In this document: positions 1-9,351 of the stretch, piece after piece
Layout of the letters: each line of letters starts with the position of its first letter
How positions within the stretch are numbered: the first letter of the stretch is position 1
DNA from: Bacteroidales bacterium UBA5072
GTDB lineage: Bacteria > Bacteroidota > Bacteroidia > Bacteroidales > UBA10428
Assembly (NCBI GenBank): GCA_002415855.1
Contig: DIAS01000141.1
Coordinates: forward strand, 1-27,405
DNA length: 27,405 nt
Direction of reading: 5' to 3'
Position numbers and translations under genes: made by a program
The notes under the pieces: generated by a model
The model's input: only the letters and a program-made list of their open reading frames with translations
What the model was told of the DNA's origin: nothing
Databases searched by the model: none

Positions 1-2958
1 GTTATCTGCTTTCTTTGAATTGCTCCGGCCTATTCCGTCATCCAAAATCAGACACTGGAGATGTCCGGCATCAATAAACCTGAAAACGATGTTTATATAC
101 CCTTTCCTGTCTTCCAGGCCCCTGACGCCATGCCAGACGGCATTCTCAATGAATGGTTGCACCATTCCCGGAAACACCTCCCATTGTGCTATGACATCGG
201 ATTCAGGGGCATTGATGCTGTAATCAAATTTGTCTCCAAAGCGCAGGAATTCAAGTTTAAGATAATCCTGTAAAGAGGCGATCTCATCTGATAAGTCTAT
301 AAATTCATGCGACATATGATTGAGTATCGACCTGATAAGTTTTGAGAAACTGGCAATATAACGGTTGGCTGAAAGCCGGTCACTTTTCGAGATGAAATAA
401 TTGATGGAATTCAGCGAATTGAATACGAAATGCGGATTCATCTGGCTGCGCAGACTTTCAAGCCTGAGATGGTCCTGTTTTTGTTTCTCTTTTATCCTGA
501 TCTGCCGGTTGTACAATATGATCAGCAGACCAACCACACAGATCCCCAGGAGAATAATGGCCATCCTGAACCATACTGTCTGATAATAAAATGGAGGAAT
601 GACAATCGACAGGGACGTGCTGGCGCTCCAAACACCATTTCTATCGGAGGCTTCCAGCTCAAACCTGTAATTCCCGGGAGATAAACCAGTAAAATTCACC
701 GATCTGTGGAGATGATCCGTTTCCTGCCAGGTATTCCTGTAACCCAACAAACGGTAACGGTACAATACTTTGTCGGGATTCTTAAGGTTCAGGCTGGCGT
801 AGGTAACACTGAAATTATCGTCCCCCTTGTTCAGGACTGCTTTATCCAGGTCATTCACCGGCTTATCAAAATAACGTATTGAACCGGATACCATGAATTC
901 AGTAATCACCAGCGGGAAGATCCGTTCTTCATTTTCAGCATCATTGATGCTGTCCGGGTAAAAACTGACCGCACCGCCCATACCCCCGAAAAACATTTCG
1001 CCGTCATCTGCAAGATAGGCCGCATCTGCATTGAATTCATGGATGCGAAGACCGTCGGTCGGACCGAATATCCTGAATTGATTTGTGGAAGTGTTAAACC
1101 GTGATATACCGTTATTTGTACTGATCCATAGATTTCCCCTATGATCTTTTAAGATACCATACGTAGTATTATTCGAAAGACCATCAGCGGTGGTAAAAAA
1201 TTCCTTCTTGCCCGAAACCGGATCAAATCTCACAATACCTCCTCCCAGCAATGCCAACCACAGCGTTCTGTTTTCACCAAAACAAATATCCTCAATATTA
1301 TATTCCGTTTCACTTATTACATAGGTTTCTACGTGCTTAAGGTCATGGCTTATTTTGAGCAATTTGCTCAGAGAACAACCTGCCCAATATTCTCCTGAAG
1401 AATCCGCTTTTATGCAAAAAACATTGACCCCAGAATTATCCTGCCAGATCTTTCTAAATGGTTTGATAGCTGACGGTGTATACAGGAAAATGCCTATGGT
1501 GCCTACCAGGAGTCTGTTGGAGGTGTCGCAGCACAATGTTCTGAAACCAAAAGGTAATTCATCATGCCGGGTTGTTTCATTTAGAAACACGTCATCTACC
1601 TTACCAGTGCTCAGGTTATAGAAATCAAGCCTGCTTCTCATATATCCAAGCCAAACACCACCCGGAACGGGAAGGATTGCCCTTGGATGAAAACTTGCCA
1701 TCATTTGACCGGCATTCAGCTGGTTTATCCGGATGGTCCGTCCGTCTCCCGTTAAACGCGTAACATAACTTTGTCCCTGTATACCAGCCCATAGGTCCCC
1801 GCTGCCATCTTTCATAAGGGCATAAACAACGGTGGGTTTGTCATCGGTTCCGCCAAAGTAATGTTTAAAATATTGTTGTGTCATCGCATAGCGGTGCAAT
1901 CCGGTGCCAAATCCTGAGGAAGTAAGGGTTCCATACCATATCGTCTGTTCATTATCAGCAAATACTGCCTGAACGTATTCATCGGGCCCGAGCTTGATCT
2001 CCAACTCTTTCCCGGAATCAGTAATGATCTTAATTGCATCTTCCTCCTGAAACCAATACATGGTATTACCCTTATGTCTGAATATACCGTCAGGATGTTC
2101 GACTACCTCCCTGAATGATTGCCTTACCGTGTCAGCCCGTATACATCCGATGCCTGTAATAAGCCATGGCACTTGATTTGCGGTAACCAGAAAATGCCAA
2201 TTGAATTTATAACCGATGGGCAGGAGCAAATTTTCAGTTCTGAATGATTCGTAGCTTTTCGTAATGCTTATATAGGCAGAAGAATCACGATGTATAAGAC
2301 TTCCCTGTAAATACCTGTTATTAATGAAAATCCAAATACTACCTGAATTATCAAAGGAAAATTCGAAAGCACCCAGTTTCTGGATACAATTGCCCTGCTG
2401 GTCGTACAACTTAATATATTTAAAATGCTCTGTATCATAATCATACATAGCAATACCCCCTTCACCTGCTATTAACAGATCACCGTCGGGATCAATTTCC
2501 ATATCTCCGACGCCGGTGCGCGATAATACCGAATCATTCCTTGTTGTATAATTCAGGAATTTATCGGCAGCTCTCAGGTATCTTGAAAGTCTGTTGGAAA
2601 GTGAGAAAAGCCAGACATTATTCCTGCGATCTACACGTACTTTGCCGATATTGAAATTGGTAATACTTGTCGAATCTTCCGGATCATGATAATAATTATG
2701 AAACTCATAGCCGTCATAACGGCTGAGTCCATCCCATGTTCCGATCCATAAAAATCCTGTTTTGTCCTGGGCAATGCTCAGGACCGTATTGTGCGGGAGA
2801 CCGTTTTCGGTGGTGAATGTTCTGATATTATAATTATCCTGCGCATTGATGAATGAGCTTAAGAAAAAGATTAGAGAAGTCAAAACCGGCAATTTCGACT
2901 CATTAAATTGGATTGCATGTATGCCAGAAGAATTGGACAAAGGCCGAAATCTTGTCAT
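1..2958 (-). CDS. Propeller/Y_Y_Y/LytS-type sensor histidine kinase, 3' end cut by window edge
   Basis: The gene is open from an ATG at 2958 to window position 1, so 986 codons are present and the stop lies outside. I translated it by hand at several points and all were in one frame. After a hydrophobic export signal (about residues 23-42) comes the typical first propeller strand, with TENGLPHNTVLSIAQD and GFLWIGTWDGLSRYDG. Further propeller strands follow (for example GNLWISTNNGISR near residue 611). A Y_Y_Y-like domain ends near residue 786 (FTGLSPGNYRFELEASDRNG), and one membrane helix lies at about 793-813. The cytoplasmic His_kinase (PF06580) core has MNPHFVFNSLNSINYF with phosphoacceptor His843. 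The ATPase N box is MVQPFIENAVWHG and the G1 motif LDDGIGRS sits at the very edge. Only the last few dozen residues should be missing. In this family the periplasmic propeller senses a ligand and the kinase phosphorylates a LytTR-type regulator; no regulator is visible here. The ligand is unknown. Confidence 0.9.
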   Translation of the reverse strand, partial: MTRFRPLSNSSGIHAIQFNESKLPVLTSLIFFLSSFINAQDNYNIRTFTTENGLPHNTVLSIAQDKTGFLWIGTWDGLSRYDGYEFHNYYHDPEDSTSITNFNIGKVRVDRRNNVWLFSLSNRLSRYLRAADKFLNYTTRNDSVLSRTGVGDMEIDPDGDLLIAGEGGIAMYDYDTEHFKYIKLYDQQGNCIQKLGAFEFSFDNSGSIWIFINNRYLQGSLIHRDSSAYISITKSYESFRTENLLLPIGYKFNWHFLVTANQVPWLITGIGCIRADTVRQSFREVVEHPDGIFRHKGNTMYWFQEEDAIKIITDSGKELEIKLGPDEYVQAVFADNEQTIWYGTLTSSGFGTGLHRYAMTQQYFKHYFGGTDDKPTVVYALMKDGSGDLWAGIQGQSYVTRLTGDGRTIRINQLNAGQMMASFHPRAILPVPGGVWLGYMRSRLDFYNLSTGKVDDVFLNETTRHDELPFGFRTLCCDTSNRLLVGTIGIFLYTPSAIKPFRKIWQDNSGVNVFCIKADSSGEYWAGCSLSKLLKISHDLKHVETYVISETEYNIEDICFGENRTLWLALLGGGIVRFDPVSGKKEFFTTADGLSNNTTYGILKDHRGNLWISTNNGISRFNTSTNQFRIFGPTDGLRIHEFNADAAYLADDGEMFFGGMGGAVSFYPDSINDAENEERIFPLVITEFMVSGSIRYFDKPVNDLDKAVLNKGDDNFSVTYASLNLKNPDKVLYRYRLLGYRNTWQETDHLHRSVNFTGLSPGNYRFELEASDRNGVWSASTSLSIVIPPFYYQTVWFRMAIILLGICVVGLLIILYNRQIRIKEKQKQDHLRLESLRSQMNPHFVFNSLNSINYFISKSDRLSANRYIASFSKLIRSILNHMSHEFIDLSDEIASLQDYLKLEFLRFGDKFDYSINAPESDVIAQWEVFPGMVQPFIENAVWHGVRGLEDRKGYINIVFRFIDAGHLQCLILDDGIGRSNSKKADN

Positions 2959-3186
2959 GAAGTGTAAAGAAGTTATCAGTTATAAATATAAATAAATTTC
3001 CAGTATAACAGATTCATCATTCTAAAGGAGACAAGCGAACTATTTATAGAAAAATGCACATTCCTGACACTTCATGAAATATCATTGAAGGTTGAGTATT
3101 GCTAAAACAACTCATTCCATCCTTCGTAAGTTCGATGCAAGAAGGGCCTATTATTGTTATACTTTAACGTCCTGAATCAGAATGGA
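2959..3186. other. Intergenic region between two minus-strand genes
   Basis: This 228-bp AT-rich gap lies between the end of the giant exported protein and the start of the propeller kinase. On the minus strand the sequence TATATTTA, about 30 bases upstream of the kinase ATG, matches seven of eight positions of the Bacteroidota -7 box (TAnnTTTG). There is no convincing -33 element, so the promoter call is weak. A possible 5-bp hairpin (CCTTC/GAAGG, around 3120-3147) follows the upstream gene but has no clear T tract. I see no small ORF of note. Confidence 0.4.
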
Positions 3187-6100
3187 CTACCTGACTACTA
3201 TTTTGTCTTTTATCACATGATCGCCATATATGATCGTAATATTGTACACGCCGGGAACAGGATCAAAATCGAAGGGATAATCCGGATCACTATGCGTCAT
3301 TATGGTTTCCCGCTTGATCAGCGATCCGCTCATATCATGGATGATGAGTTCAAATTCAGGTACAGGAAGCTTACAAGACATGTAGATATAGGCCTGGCCT
3401 GTCGTTGGATTTGGATAGAGCTTATACTCCAATCCTGAGATCTCATCATCAACACCAGTCAAATTGATCACGGTGATTTTGACAGAATCACTATCCGTGC
3501 ATCCGTTCTGATCCGTTACCATCACACTGTATATATATTCACCAGGTGTGGACATTACTATTGTGGTGGAGGGCGTCGTGGCATTGTTCGACCACTGATA
3601 GGATGTAAACCCGGCGCCCGCATTCAGCATCACAGATGATCCCTGGTTCACCGACATGTCATCGCCGAGGTTAACCTGCTGGGGCGTGGCCCTGTTGCCG
3701 TTATCCGTACCTTCCGGCGAATAACCGCAGGAATTCCTGGCTATTACCTTATAAAGTGAAATAGCGGTCGACGCTGACTGGTCAATATAAGTGTTCAGAT
3801 TAGTGTTCACCAAGAAAGCAGAACCCCTGTACACATCATAACTGCCGGCTCCCGACACTAAATTCCAGGTTATTGTTACCGATTCGCAGCTGGTGCCGTC
3901 ACTTGCCGTTACCACAGGTGCCGATGGCAAGGGCGTCCTGTAACCGTTATCAGTTCCTTCGGTTGAATTGGCACAGGAACCTTTGGCGATTACCTTGTAG
4001 GGTGTGGGTGAATACACCGATCCGTAATCATTATACGAAGTATTTGTAGTATTCACCAGGAAGTTCATTCCGCGATAAACATCATAGCTATTTGCGCCTG
4101 ATACTGCATTCCAGGAAACCGATACAAATTCACAGTTGGTTCCGTCACTTGCATTTACTACAGGAGAAGCAGGTCCGGCTGATTTATGGCCATTGTCGGT
4201 TCCGGGTGATGAATTGCTGCAGGCATTCTTTGCCACAACCCTGTACTGGGTGGCAGTGGTGCCGGCATTGTTATCGGTGAATGTGGTGTTTCCCGTATTC
4301 CCCAGGAAAGCCGACTCGCGGTAAACATCATAGCTGGAGGCACCCGTGACTGCCGACCATGTTATCGTTACATATTCACAACTGGTGCCATCGGTGGCCG
4401 ATACAACAGGCGTTGCCAGTGTCGATGCTTTGTAACCGTTGTCAGATCCTTCGGCTGTGCTTCCACAGGCATTCCTGGCAATCACCCTGTACTGGGTTGA
4501 TGACGTCGTAGCCGCATTGTCGGTGTATGTAACATTCGTTGTTCTTCCCAATAATGTGATGCCACGGTATACATCGTAACCTGTGGCTCCGGCAATTGCA
4601 TTCCATGAGATCACAACACCATCACAACTGGTCCCTTTGCTTGCATTAACGGTAGGGCTTGTTATTGACCCGCAAGGTGTCCAGTTCAGATCGAGCGTAT
4701 AGTTCGAACAGGAGTATGAACCATTGCTGCTGCCCACAACAATCAGATAATTCTCAGGCACGGTGATCGTATCGGAAATGTATTCATTCCCCGAAGTGCG
4801 TGACCACTTCATAATCACCTGACGCATGGCCCATAATTCAACATACAGGTCACAGGGAGGCGACACTATCGACAGGTTGATCACACCGGATGATGTTACA
4901 TTAAAATTGTATACATCCCAGTCCCTTGTGTTACTTACATTCGCCGATATCGATTTGCTGTATGTTGTATTACCCAGGCTTGTCGGGAATGCTACAAGGT
5001 TTGCCTCGCTCTGTGTATTATTCGGTTCATAATTGTCGGCGCATGCAACTGCTGGTACCCAGTCGACCGTAAGCGTGTAATTCGAGCACGAATACCCGCC
5101 GTTGCTGCTTCCTACCACAATGTAATAATACCCTGTTGTCGTCACCGAATATACCAGCTGTTCAGTTCCCTGGTTATTTGACCATTTCAGCCAGGTCTGG
5201 TTTTTGTCATATAACTCTACACAAAGATCCGCGGGCGGGTTGTTGATGGTCAGCGTCAGCGTGCCTTCGGCGGTCGTATTCAGGCGGAATACATCCCAGT
5301 CGTTGATGGCACTGATGTTCGATACGATCGACGAGTTATATGCCGTTGAACCGAGTGCTGTAGAGAATGCTGTTGTGTTGTATTCGTTAAGCGAATTATT
5401 GGGCTCATAAGCATCCATGCAACTGTTGGCCGGAAACCAGTTCAACGAGAGTGTGTAGTTCGAACATGAATAGCCACCGCTGCTGCTGCCCACTACGATA
5501 TAATAGTAACCGGTTGTTGATACCGTATACACGAGTTGCTCGCTCCCCTGGTTGTCTGATCTCATCAGCCAAGCCTGGTTCTTATCGTATAGCTCCATGC
5601 AAAGGTTAGCAGGTGGATTGCTGATGGTGATCGTAAGTGTTCCCGCAGTCGTGGTATTAAACCTGAATACATCCCAGTCGTGAATACCGCTTATGTTTGA
5701 AACTATGGAAGTGCTGTATGGCGAGGATCCTAAGGCTGCGGCGAATGCTGTTGTGTTATACGTGCTGAGCGAATTGTTGGGTTCATAAGCGTCGTTACAA
5801 GTGGCCGACTCCGTAGTAAAGGCCAGGTCAGCTCCATAGGCTGTACCCGCTGAATTGGTTGCGTATGCCCTTACATGATACGTCGTGCCTGCCGTTAGCC
5901 CAGTAATGCTGCTGGAAAATGAACCTGTTCCCGATCCATCGGTTGTTTTTGTATTTGAGGTGGTCGGATTGGAAGTTGTACTCCAGCATACACCTCTTGC
6001 TGTTACTGAAGCTCCTCCGTCAGAGGTCACATTGCCTCCACCTGTGCCGGTTGTGGTAGAAGTCGCTGAAGGCGCTGTGGTTGTAATGGCCGGAATAATA

Positions 6101-9006
6101 GTATTTGAAGGTGTGATAAATATCATGTCTATGCCATAGGAAGTGCCTACCGAATTTATGGCATAAGAACGGACATGGTAGGTGGTATTTGCCGATAATC
6201 CGGTAAGACTGCTGGTAAATGAACCGGTTCCTGAGCCATCATTGGTCTTTGAATTTGATGTAGTGGGATTTGAACTTGTACTCCAGCATACTCCCCTTGC
6301 CGTAACCGAAGCCCCTCCGTCAGATGTCACATTACCCCCGCAAGTGGCGGTAGTAGTTGATGTTGCAGAGGGAGCTGTAGTTGTCACTATCGGAGAAGCG
6401 AGATTTGCAGGCGTAGTAAAGGTCATATCCGCTCCATAGGATGTACCCAGGGAATTTGTTGCATAGGCTCTTACATGGTAGGTTGTACTTGCCGTTAGTC
6501 CTGTGATATAGCTATCGTATGAACCAGGTCCTGTGCCATCGATTGTTTTCGGGTTCGCAACAGTCGGGTTCGCTGTTGTGTTCCAGCAAACACCTTTTAC
6601 TGTGACTGTAAGCCCGCCATCAGATGTTACATTACCACCCCCGGTGCCAGTTGTGGCCGAGGTGGCAGACGGGGTTCTTGTGATCACAGTTGGCGGCAAC
6701 AGTTCGGCCGGTGTAGAAAATGTCATGTCTGTGCCGTATTCCGTACCAGCTGAATTGGTTGCATATGCCCTTACATGGTATATTGTATTCGCACTAAGAC
6801 CGGAAATGGAACTAGTAAATGTACCTGTGCCGACTCCATCGATTGTCTTCGAATTTGAAGTTGTTGGATTTAAGTTAACACTCCAGCAGACTCCTCTGGC
6901 TGTGACCGTTGCGCCTCCGTCGGAGGTTACATAACCGCCGCTGGTTCCGGTAGTTGTAGATGTGGCTGATGGTGCTGTGGTGGTCACTGTCGGGCGAACT
7001 GGATTCAATGGCGTCGTAAAATACTGATCCAAGCCATAGGATGTGTTCACTGAATTTGTTGCATAAGCTCTTACATGGTACGTGGTGCCAGGTAATAATC
7101 CTGTAATACTGCTTGTGAAAGATCCTGTTCCCGTTCCATCGGTTGTTTTGGAATTTGTTATTGTAGGAATGGGACTGGTGCTCCAGCATACGCCACGGGC
7201 TGTAACCGCAGCGCCTCCATCAGAGGTCACATTTCCACCGGATATTGCCGTTGTGGTAGATGTGGCAGACGGTGTGGATGTTGTAACTGTAGGCACAACA
7301 GGGTTTGGTGGTGTAGTAAAGGTCTGGTCCGATCCATAGCTTGTACCTGAACAATTGATGGCATAGGCCCTTACATGATAGGTGGTATTGGCTGAAAGCC
7401 CGGTCATGATGCTGCTGAATGTCCCTGTTCCTGAACCATCGTTGGTTTTAGTATTGGATGTGGTAGGATTGGCAGATGTGTTCCAGCACACACCTCTGGC
7501 TGAAATGGGTGCTCCACCGTCAGAGGTTACATTTCCGCCACCAGTGGCAGTTGTCGTGGATGTGGCCGAAGGATTGGATGTTGTTACTGTTGGTGGTGAA
7601 AATACATTTACTGTAACATTGGCACAGTTGGTAGGAACATTACAGGAACCACCTTCTGCCCTTACATAATAGGTTGTGGTCGTTTGAGGCGAAACCTGAA
7701 TAGAACTCCCGGTATTGACGGGTGTTCCGCCACAACTTCCCGAATACCATTTCCAGCTTGCACCGGTACCTAAGGATCCGCCGTTTACAGTAAGGGTTGT
7801 ATTACCACCAAGACATATTGTTTGGTTGCCTGCATTTGCACTAGTTGGGTCAACTGATGCAATATTTATTATGAGAGGAATTACTAAATCTTGTCGGAAA
7901 TTTGTTGTATAATTCCATGTGTAAGTTTCTGATATACTAGTTCCAATGGTAAATCCCACACTAGGTCCAGTATTACTACCAATTGATGTAGTTGCAGAAA
8001 GATCAATTGTCCAAGTGGTTTCCGAAATTTCGCTTATTGGAGATAACTTTGCTTCCCAGCTTAAAGGAACATTAGCAATACCATTTACTGGATTAAGACT
8101 TGATGCAGGCAATTCACAGGTAAAAAGAAGTTGAGTTTGTGCAACATTTGATGAATATATTGGTGCCTGAACACTTCCAAATATCAAGGAAAAGAATGTA
8201 AGTCTATCCAAATTATTGCCATATGGACTTCCATAATTATTTGTATTCTGCTGTTTAACTCTATTCCAATATGTTATCAATGTAATATTATCGGAATTAC
8301 AGAATTCCTTTTTATTTACATAAAAACTGAGTGTTCCAGAATATGACCAGACAGTATTATTGTTTGAGTGACCATGAGTATCATAATAGGCCGGACAATC
8401 TTTTATTAATGTAGTTCCAATTAAATAATACCCTGTAGGTATTTCTGCAGAAGGTGTATTTGGATCCTGAAAATGAAAGTAGAAGTATCTCGTCAGTGAA
8501 CTACTTCTTACATCTGATTCAAAATAAAAGGTTATGGTGAGTGTATAGTCACCATAAGGACAGTAACCATAGCTATCAAATAATGAATGAGTTGCATTAT
8601 TCCCATTATCCCATGGTTGTGAAAAGGTTCTACTCCAACCGGACGGACCACTTAAAGTACCTTCATATCTTATTAATACATTTGGTGCAAGTAAAGCCCT
8701 TTTACCATAATTTGGCCAAAGCATTTTACCATCTGGGTTTAATCCAGCATTATATTTTTCTCTAACCGTATACGGATCAATGTACATATTAACTTGATAA
8801 TCATTTTCCCCACTACCTGAAGGAATAAAGCCAACATCAATTGGAACATAATAATCCACAGTCCAATCATATCCATAGCTATCCCAAACTACCCAACTTA
8901 AATCATTAATAATCTGTGTTTCAAAAGGAAAATCCTGCCTGATCTTGGTAGCATAAGCAGAAAGAACTGCAATACTAAACATGAATAAAACAACTATTCT
9001 TTTCAT
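3187..9006 (-). CDS. Giant T9SS-exported multidomain repeat protein (Ig/Fn3/PPC modules)
   Basis: 1939 residues, starting at the ATG ending at 9006. A signal peptide (MKRIVVLFMFSIAVLSAYA) leads into about 360 residues of unrecognised, Tyr/Asn-rich sequence. An Ig-like domain follows at about 383-470 (WKWYSGSCGGTPV, TTTYYVRAEGGSC). Next come six Fn3-like repeats of exactly 100 residues at about 471-1070, with hallmarks PSATSTTT, GGNVTSDGGA, ARGVCW and TYHVRAYATNS. Three PPC-like (bacterial pre-peptidase C-terminal) repeats at about 1071-1449 are marked by DxYEPNNS, DWDVFRFNTT and YYYIVVGSS. Four 82-residue Fn3-like repeats at about 1449-1778 carry DGTSCE, SYDVYRG and TDNG. A PKD/Ig-like domain at about 1778-1846 has YQWSNNATTPST and VTDQNGCTDSDSV. 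The end is a type A sorting domain (YKLYPNPTTGQAYIYM to KDKIVVR), which directs outer-membrane passage and surface attachment or release through T9SS. No protease or glycosidase motif is visible, so adhesion, matrix or scaffold roles are more likely than catalysis, but the function is not known. Confidence 0.93.
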   Translation of the reverse strand: MKRIVVLFMFSIAVLSAYATKIRQDFPFETQIINDLSWVVWDSYGYDWTVDYYVPIDVGFIPSGSGENDYQVNMYIDPYTVREKYNAGLNPDGKMLWPNYGKRALLAPNVLIRYEGTLSGPSGWSRTFSQPWDNGNNATHSLFDSYGYCPYGDYTLTITFYFESDVRSSSLTRYFYFHFQDPNTPSAEIPTGYYLIGTTLIKDCPAYYDTHGHSNNNTVWSYSGTLSFYVNKKEFCNSDNITLITYWNRVKQQNTNNYGSPYGNNLDRLTFFSLIFGSVQAPIYSSNVAQTQLLFTCELPASSLNPVNGIANVPLSWEAKLSPISEISETTWTIDLSATTSIGSNTGPSVGFTIGTSISETYTWNYTTNFRQDLVIPLIINIASVDPTSANAGNQTICLGGNTTLTVNGGSLGTGASWKWYSGSCGGTPVNTGSSIQVSPQTTTTYYVRAEGGSCNVPTNCANVTVNVFSPPTVTTSNPSATSTTTATGGGNVTSDGGAPISARGVCWNTSANPTTSNTKTNDGSGTGTFSSIMTGLSANTTYHVRAYAINCSGTSYGSDQTFTTPPNPVVPTVTTSTPSATSTTTAISGGNVTSDGGAAVTARGVCWSTSPIPTITNSKTTDGTGTGSFTSSITGLLPGTTYHVRAYATNSVNTSYGLDQYFTTPLNPVRPTVTTTAPSATSTTTGTSGGYVTSDGGATVTARGVCWSVNLNPTTSNSKTIDGVGTGTFTSSISGLSANTIYHVRAYATNSAGTEYGTDMTFSTPAELLPPTVITRTPSATSATTGTGGGNVTSDGGLTVTVKGVCWNTTANPTVANPKTIDGTGPGSYDSYITGLTASTTYHVRAYATNSLGTSYGADMTFTTPANLASPIVTTTAPSATSTTTATCGGNVTSDGGASVTARGVCWSTSSNPTTSNSKTNDGSGTGSFTSSLTGLSANTTYHVRSYAINSVGTSYGIDMIFITPSNTIIPAITTTAPSATSTTTGTGGGNVTSDGGASVTARGVCWSTTSNPTTSNTKTTDGSGTGSFSSSITGLTAGTTYHVRAYATNSAGTAYGADLAFTTESATCNDAYEPNNSLSTYNTTAFAAALGSSPYSTSIVSNISGIHDWDVFRFNTTTAGTLTITISNPPANLCMELYDKNQAWLMRSDNQGSEQLVYTVSTTGYYYIVVGSSSGGYSCSNYTLSLNWFPANSCMDAYEPNNSLNEYNTTAFSTALGSTAYNSSIVSNISAINDWDVFRLNTTAEGTLTLTINNPPADLCVELYDKNQTWLKWSNNQGTEQLVYSVTTTGYYYIVVGSSNGGYSCSNYTLTVDWVPAVACADNYEPNNTQSEANLVAFPTSLGNTTYSKSISANVSNTRDWDVYNFNVTSSGVINLSIVSPPCDLYVELWAMRQVIMKWSRTSGNEYISDTITVPENYLIVVGSSNGSYSCSNYTLDLNWTPCGSITSPTVNASKGTSCDGVVISWNAIAGATGYDVYRGITLLGRTTNVTYTDNAATTSSTQYRVIARNACGSTAEGSDNGYKASTLATPVVSATDGTSCEYVTITWSAVTGASSYDVYRESAFLGNTGNTTFTDNNAGTTATQYRVVAKNACSNSSPGTDNGHKSAGPASPVVNASDGTNCEFVSVSWNAVSGANSYDVYRGMNFLVNTTNTSYNDYGSVYSPTPYKVIAKGSCANSTEGTDNGYRTPLPSAPVVTASDGTSCESVTITWNLVSGAGSYDVYRGSAFLVNTNLNTYIDQSASTAISLYKVIARNSCGYSPEGTDNGNRATPQQVNLGDDMSVNQGSSVMLNAGAGFTSYQWSNNATTPSTTIVMSTPGEYIYSVMVTDQNGCTDSDSVKITVINLTGVDDEISGLEYKLYPNPTTGQAYIYMSCKLPVPEFELIIHDMSGSLIKRETIMTHSDPDYPFDFDPVPGVYNITIIYGDHVIKDKIVVR
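3660..4660 (-). repeat. Four tandem 246-bp Fn3-like repeats inside the giant exported protein
   Basis: The encoded unit is 82 residues long and recurs four times. Its anchors are A(S/T)DGTSCE, a SYDVYRG strand, Q/PYRV(I/V)A(R/K) and G(T/S)DNG. On the DNA, related blocks appear every 246 bp or so, for example around 3697, 3943, 4189 and 4435. Copies differ by many substitutions, so this is an old or selected array rather than a fresh duplication. Confidence 0.85.
4660..5796 (-). repeat. Three tandem PPC-like repeats (about 375-378 bp each)
   Basis: Each unit encodes about 126 residues. It begins with C-x-D-(A/N)-YEPNN, then DWDV(F/Y), a PP(A/C)(N/D)L-(C/Y)-(M/V)EL strand, and ends with (Y)YLIVVGSS-like plus GxYSCSNYTL. 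This fits the beta-sandwich PPC domain found at the ends of secreted bacterial proteins. Copies 1 and 2, on the high-coordinate side, are much closer to each other than to copy 3. Confidence 0.8.
5797..7596 (-). repeat. Six tandem, exactly 300-bp Fn3-like repeats
   Basis: The same phase point recurs at 5881, 6181, 6481, 6781, 7081 and 7381, directly after a conserved block reading (on the plus strand) cttacatg(g/a)ta. The period is 300 bp with no insertion or deletion across all six copies. Each unit encodes 100 residues beginning P-x-(V/I)-(T/I)-T with PSATSTTT and ending YG-(A/S/T)-D-x-x-F-(T/S)TP. Opposite-strand ORFs over this array are shadows that repeat in the same register. Confidence 0.92.
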
Positions 9007-9351
9007 AACGGTTAATTGTTTGTAGGGTTCGTAATGAGGATTCCGGGTGTTTGAATTAACAGTATATGCAAGTATAAAATATATGGATTCCCAAATTGAA
9101 ATCCAAAAAATTTTGACATTTAGATAATAAGATTTCTTACGCTAACTATTAGGAAATGCATCAGTTCGGCCCAATACCCATATTCCCGGTTTGATGATTA
9201 GCCTTGAGGATATTCATGATTACTGTTAACAGAGAGAAGCATCTGAACAAATGGATACACCGATATGCACTATATTTGCAGTTCCTGATAATTTACCATC
9301 TTATATAACATCTGGATATTGCTTATAACCAGACTTAAGGAAAAAAGATCA
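9007..9351. promoter_or_regulatory. Divergent intergenic region with promoters on both sides
   Basis: This 345-bp gap separates two divergent genes. On the plus strand TATATTTG at 9271-9278 is a perfect TAnnTTTG -7 box for rlmD; the -33 TTG is poor. On the minus strand TATACTTG (9069-9076) and TATATTTT (9076-9083) each match seven of eight positions. The second has a TTG about 20 bases upstream, so either could drive the giant exported protein. A purine stretch (aaggaaaaaaga, about 9338-9349) sits just before the rlmD ATG at 9352 and may help initiation. No small ORF or RNA is recognised. Confidence 0.5.

Noticed and set aside
3120..3147. CCTTC/GAAGG hairpin after the giant minus-strand gene as a terminator
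   Set aside because: Only 5 bp with a loop of about 15 nt and no clean T tract next to it.
3660..7596. Protease or glycosidase role for the giant protein because of its PPC and Fn3 repeats
   Set aside because: Those modules often accompany secreted enzymes, but no catalytic motif was found in the N-terminal part or elsewhere, so no enzyme name is given.
5885..7669. Plus-strand ORFs of 60-133 codons, Val/Pro-rich and repeating every 300 bp
   Set aside because: They lie opposite the 300-bp repeat array and repeat in its register, so they are shadows of the minus-strand protein with no start signals of their own.
9319..9351. TTG start giving an 11-residue longer RlmD
   Set aside because: The ATG at 9352 has a purine-rich stretch just upstream and gives the usual TRAM-domain N-terminus.
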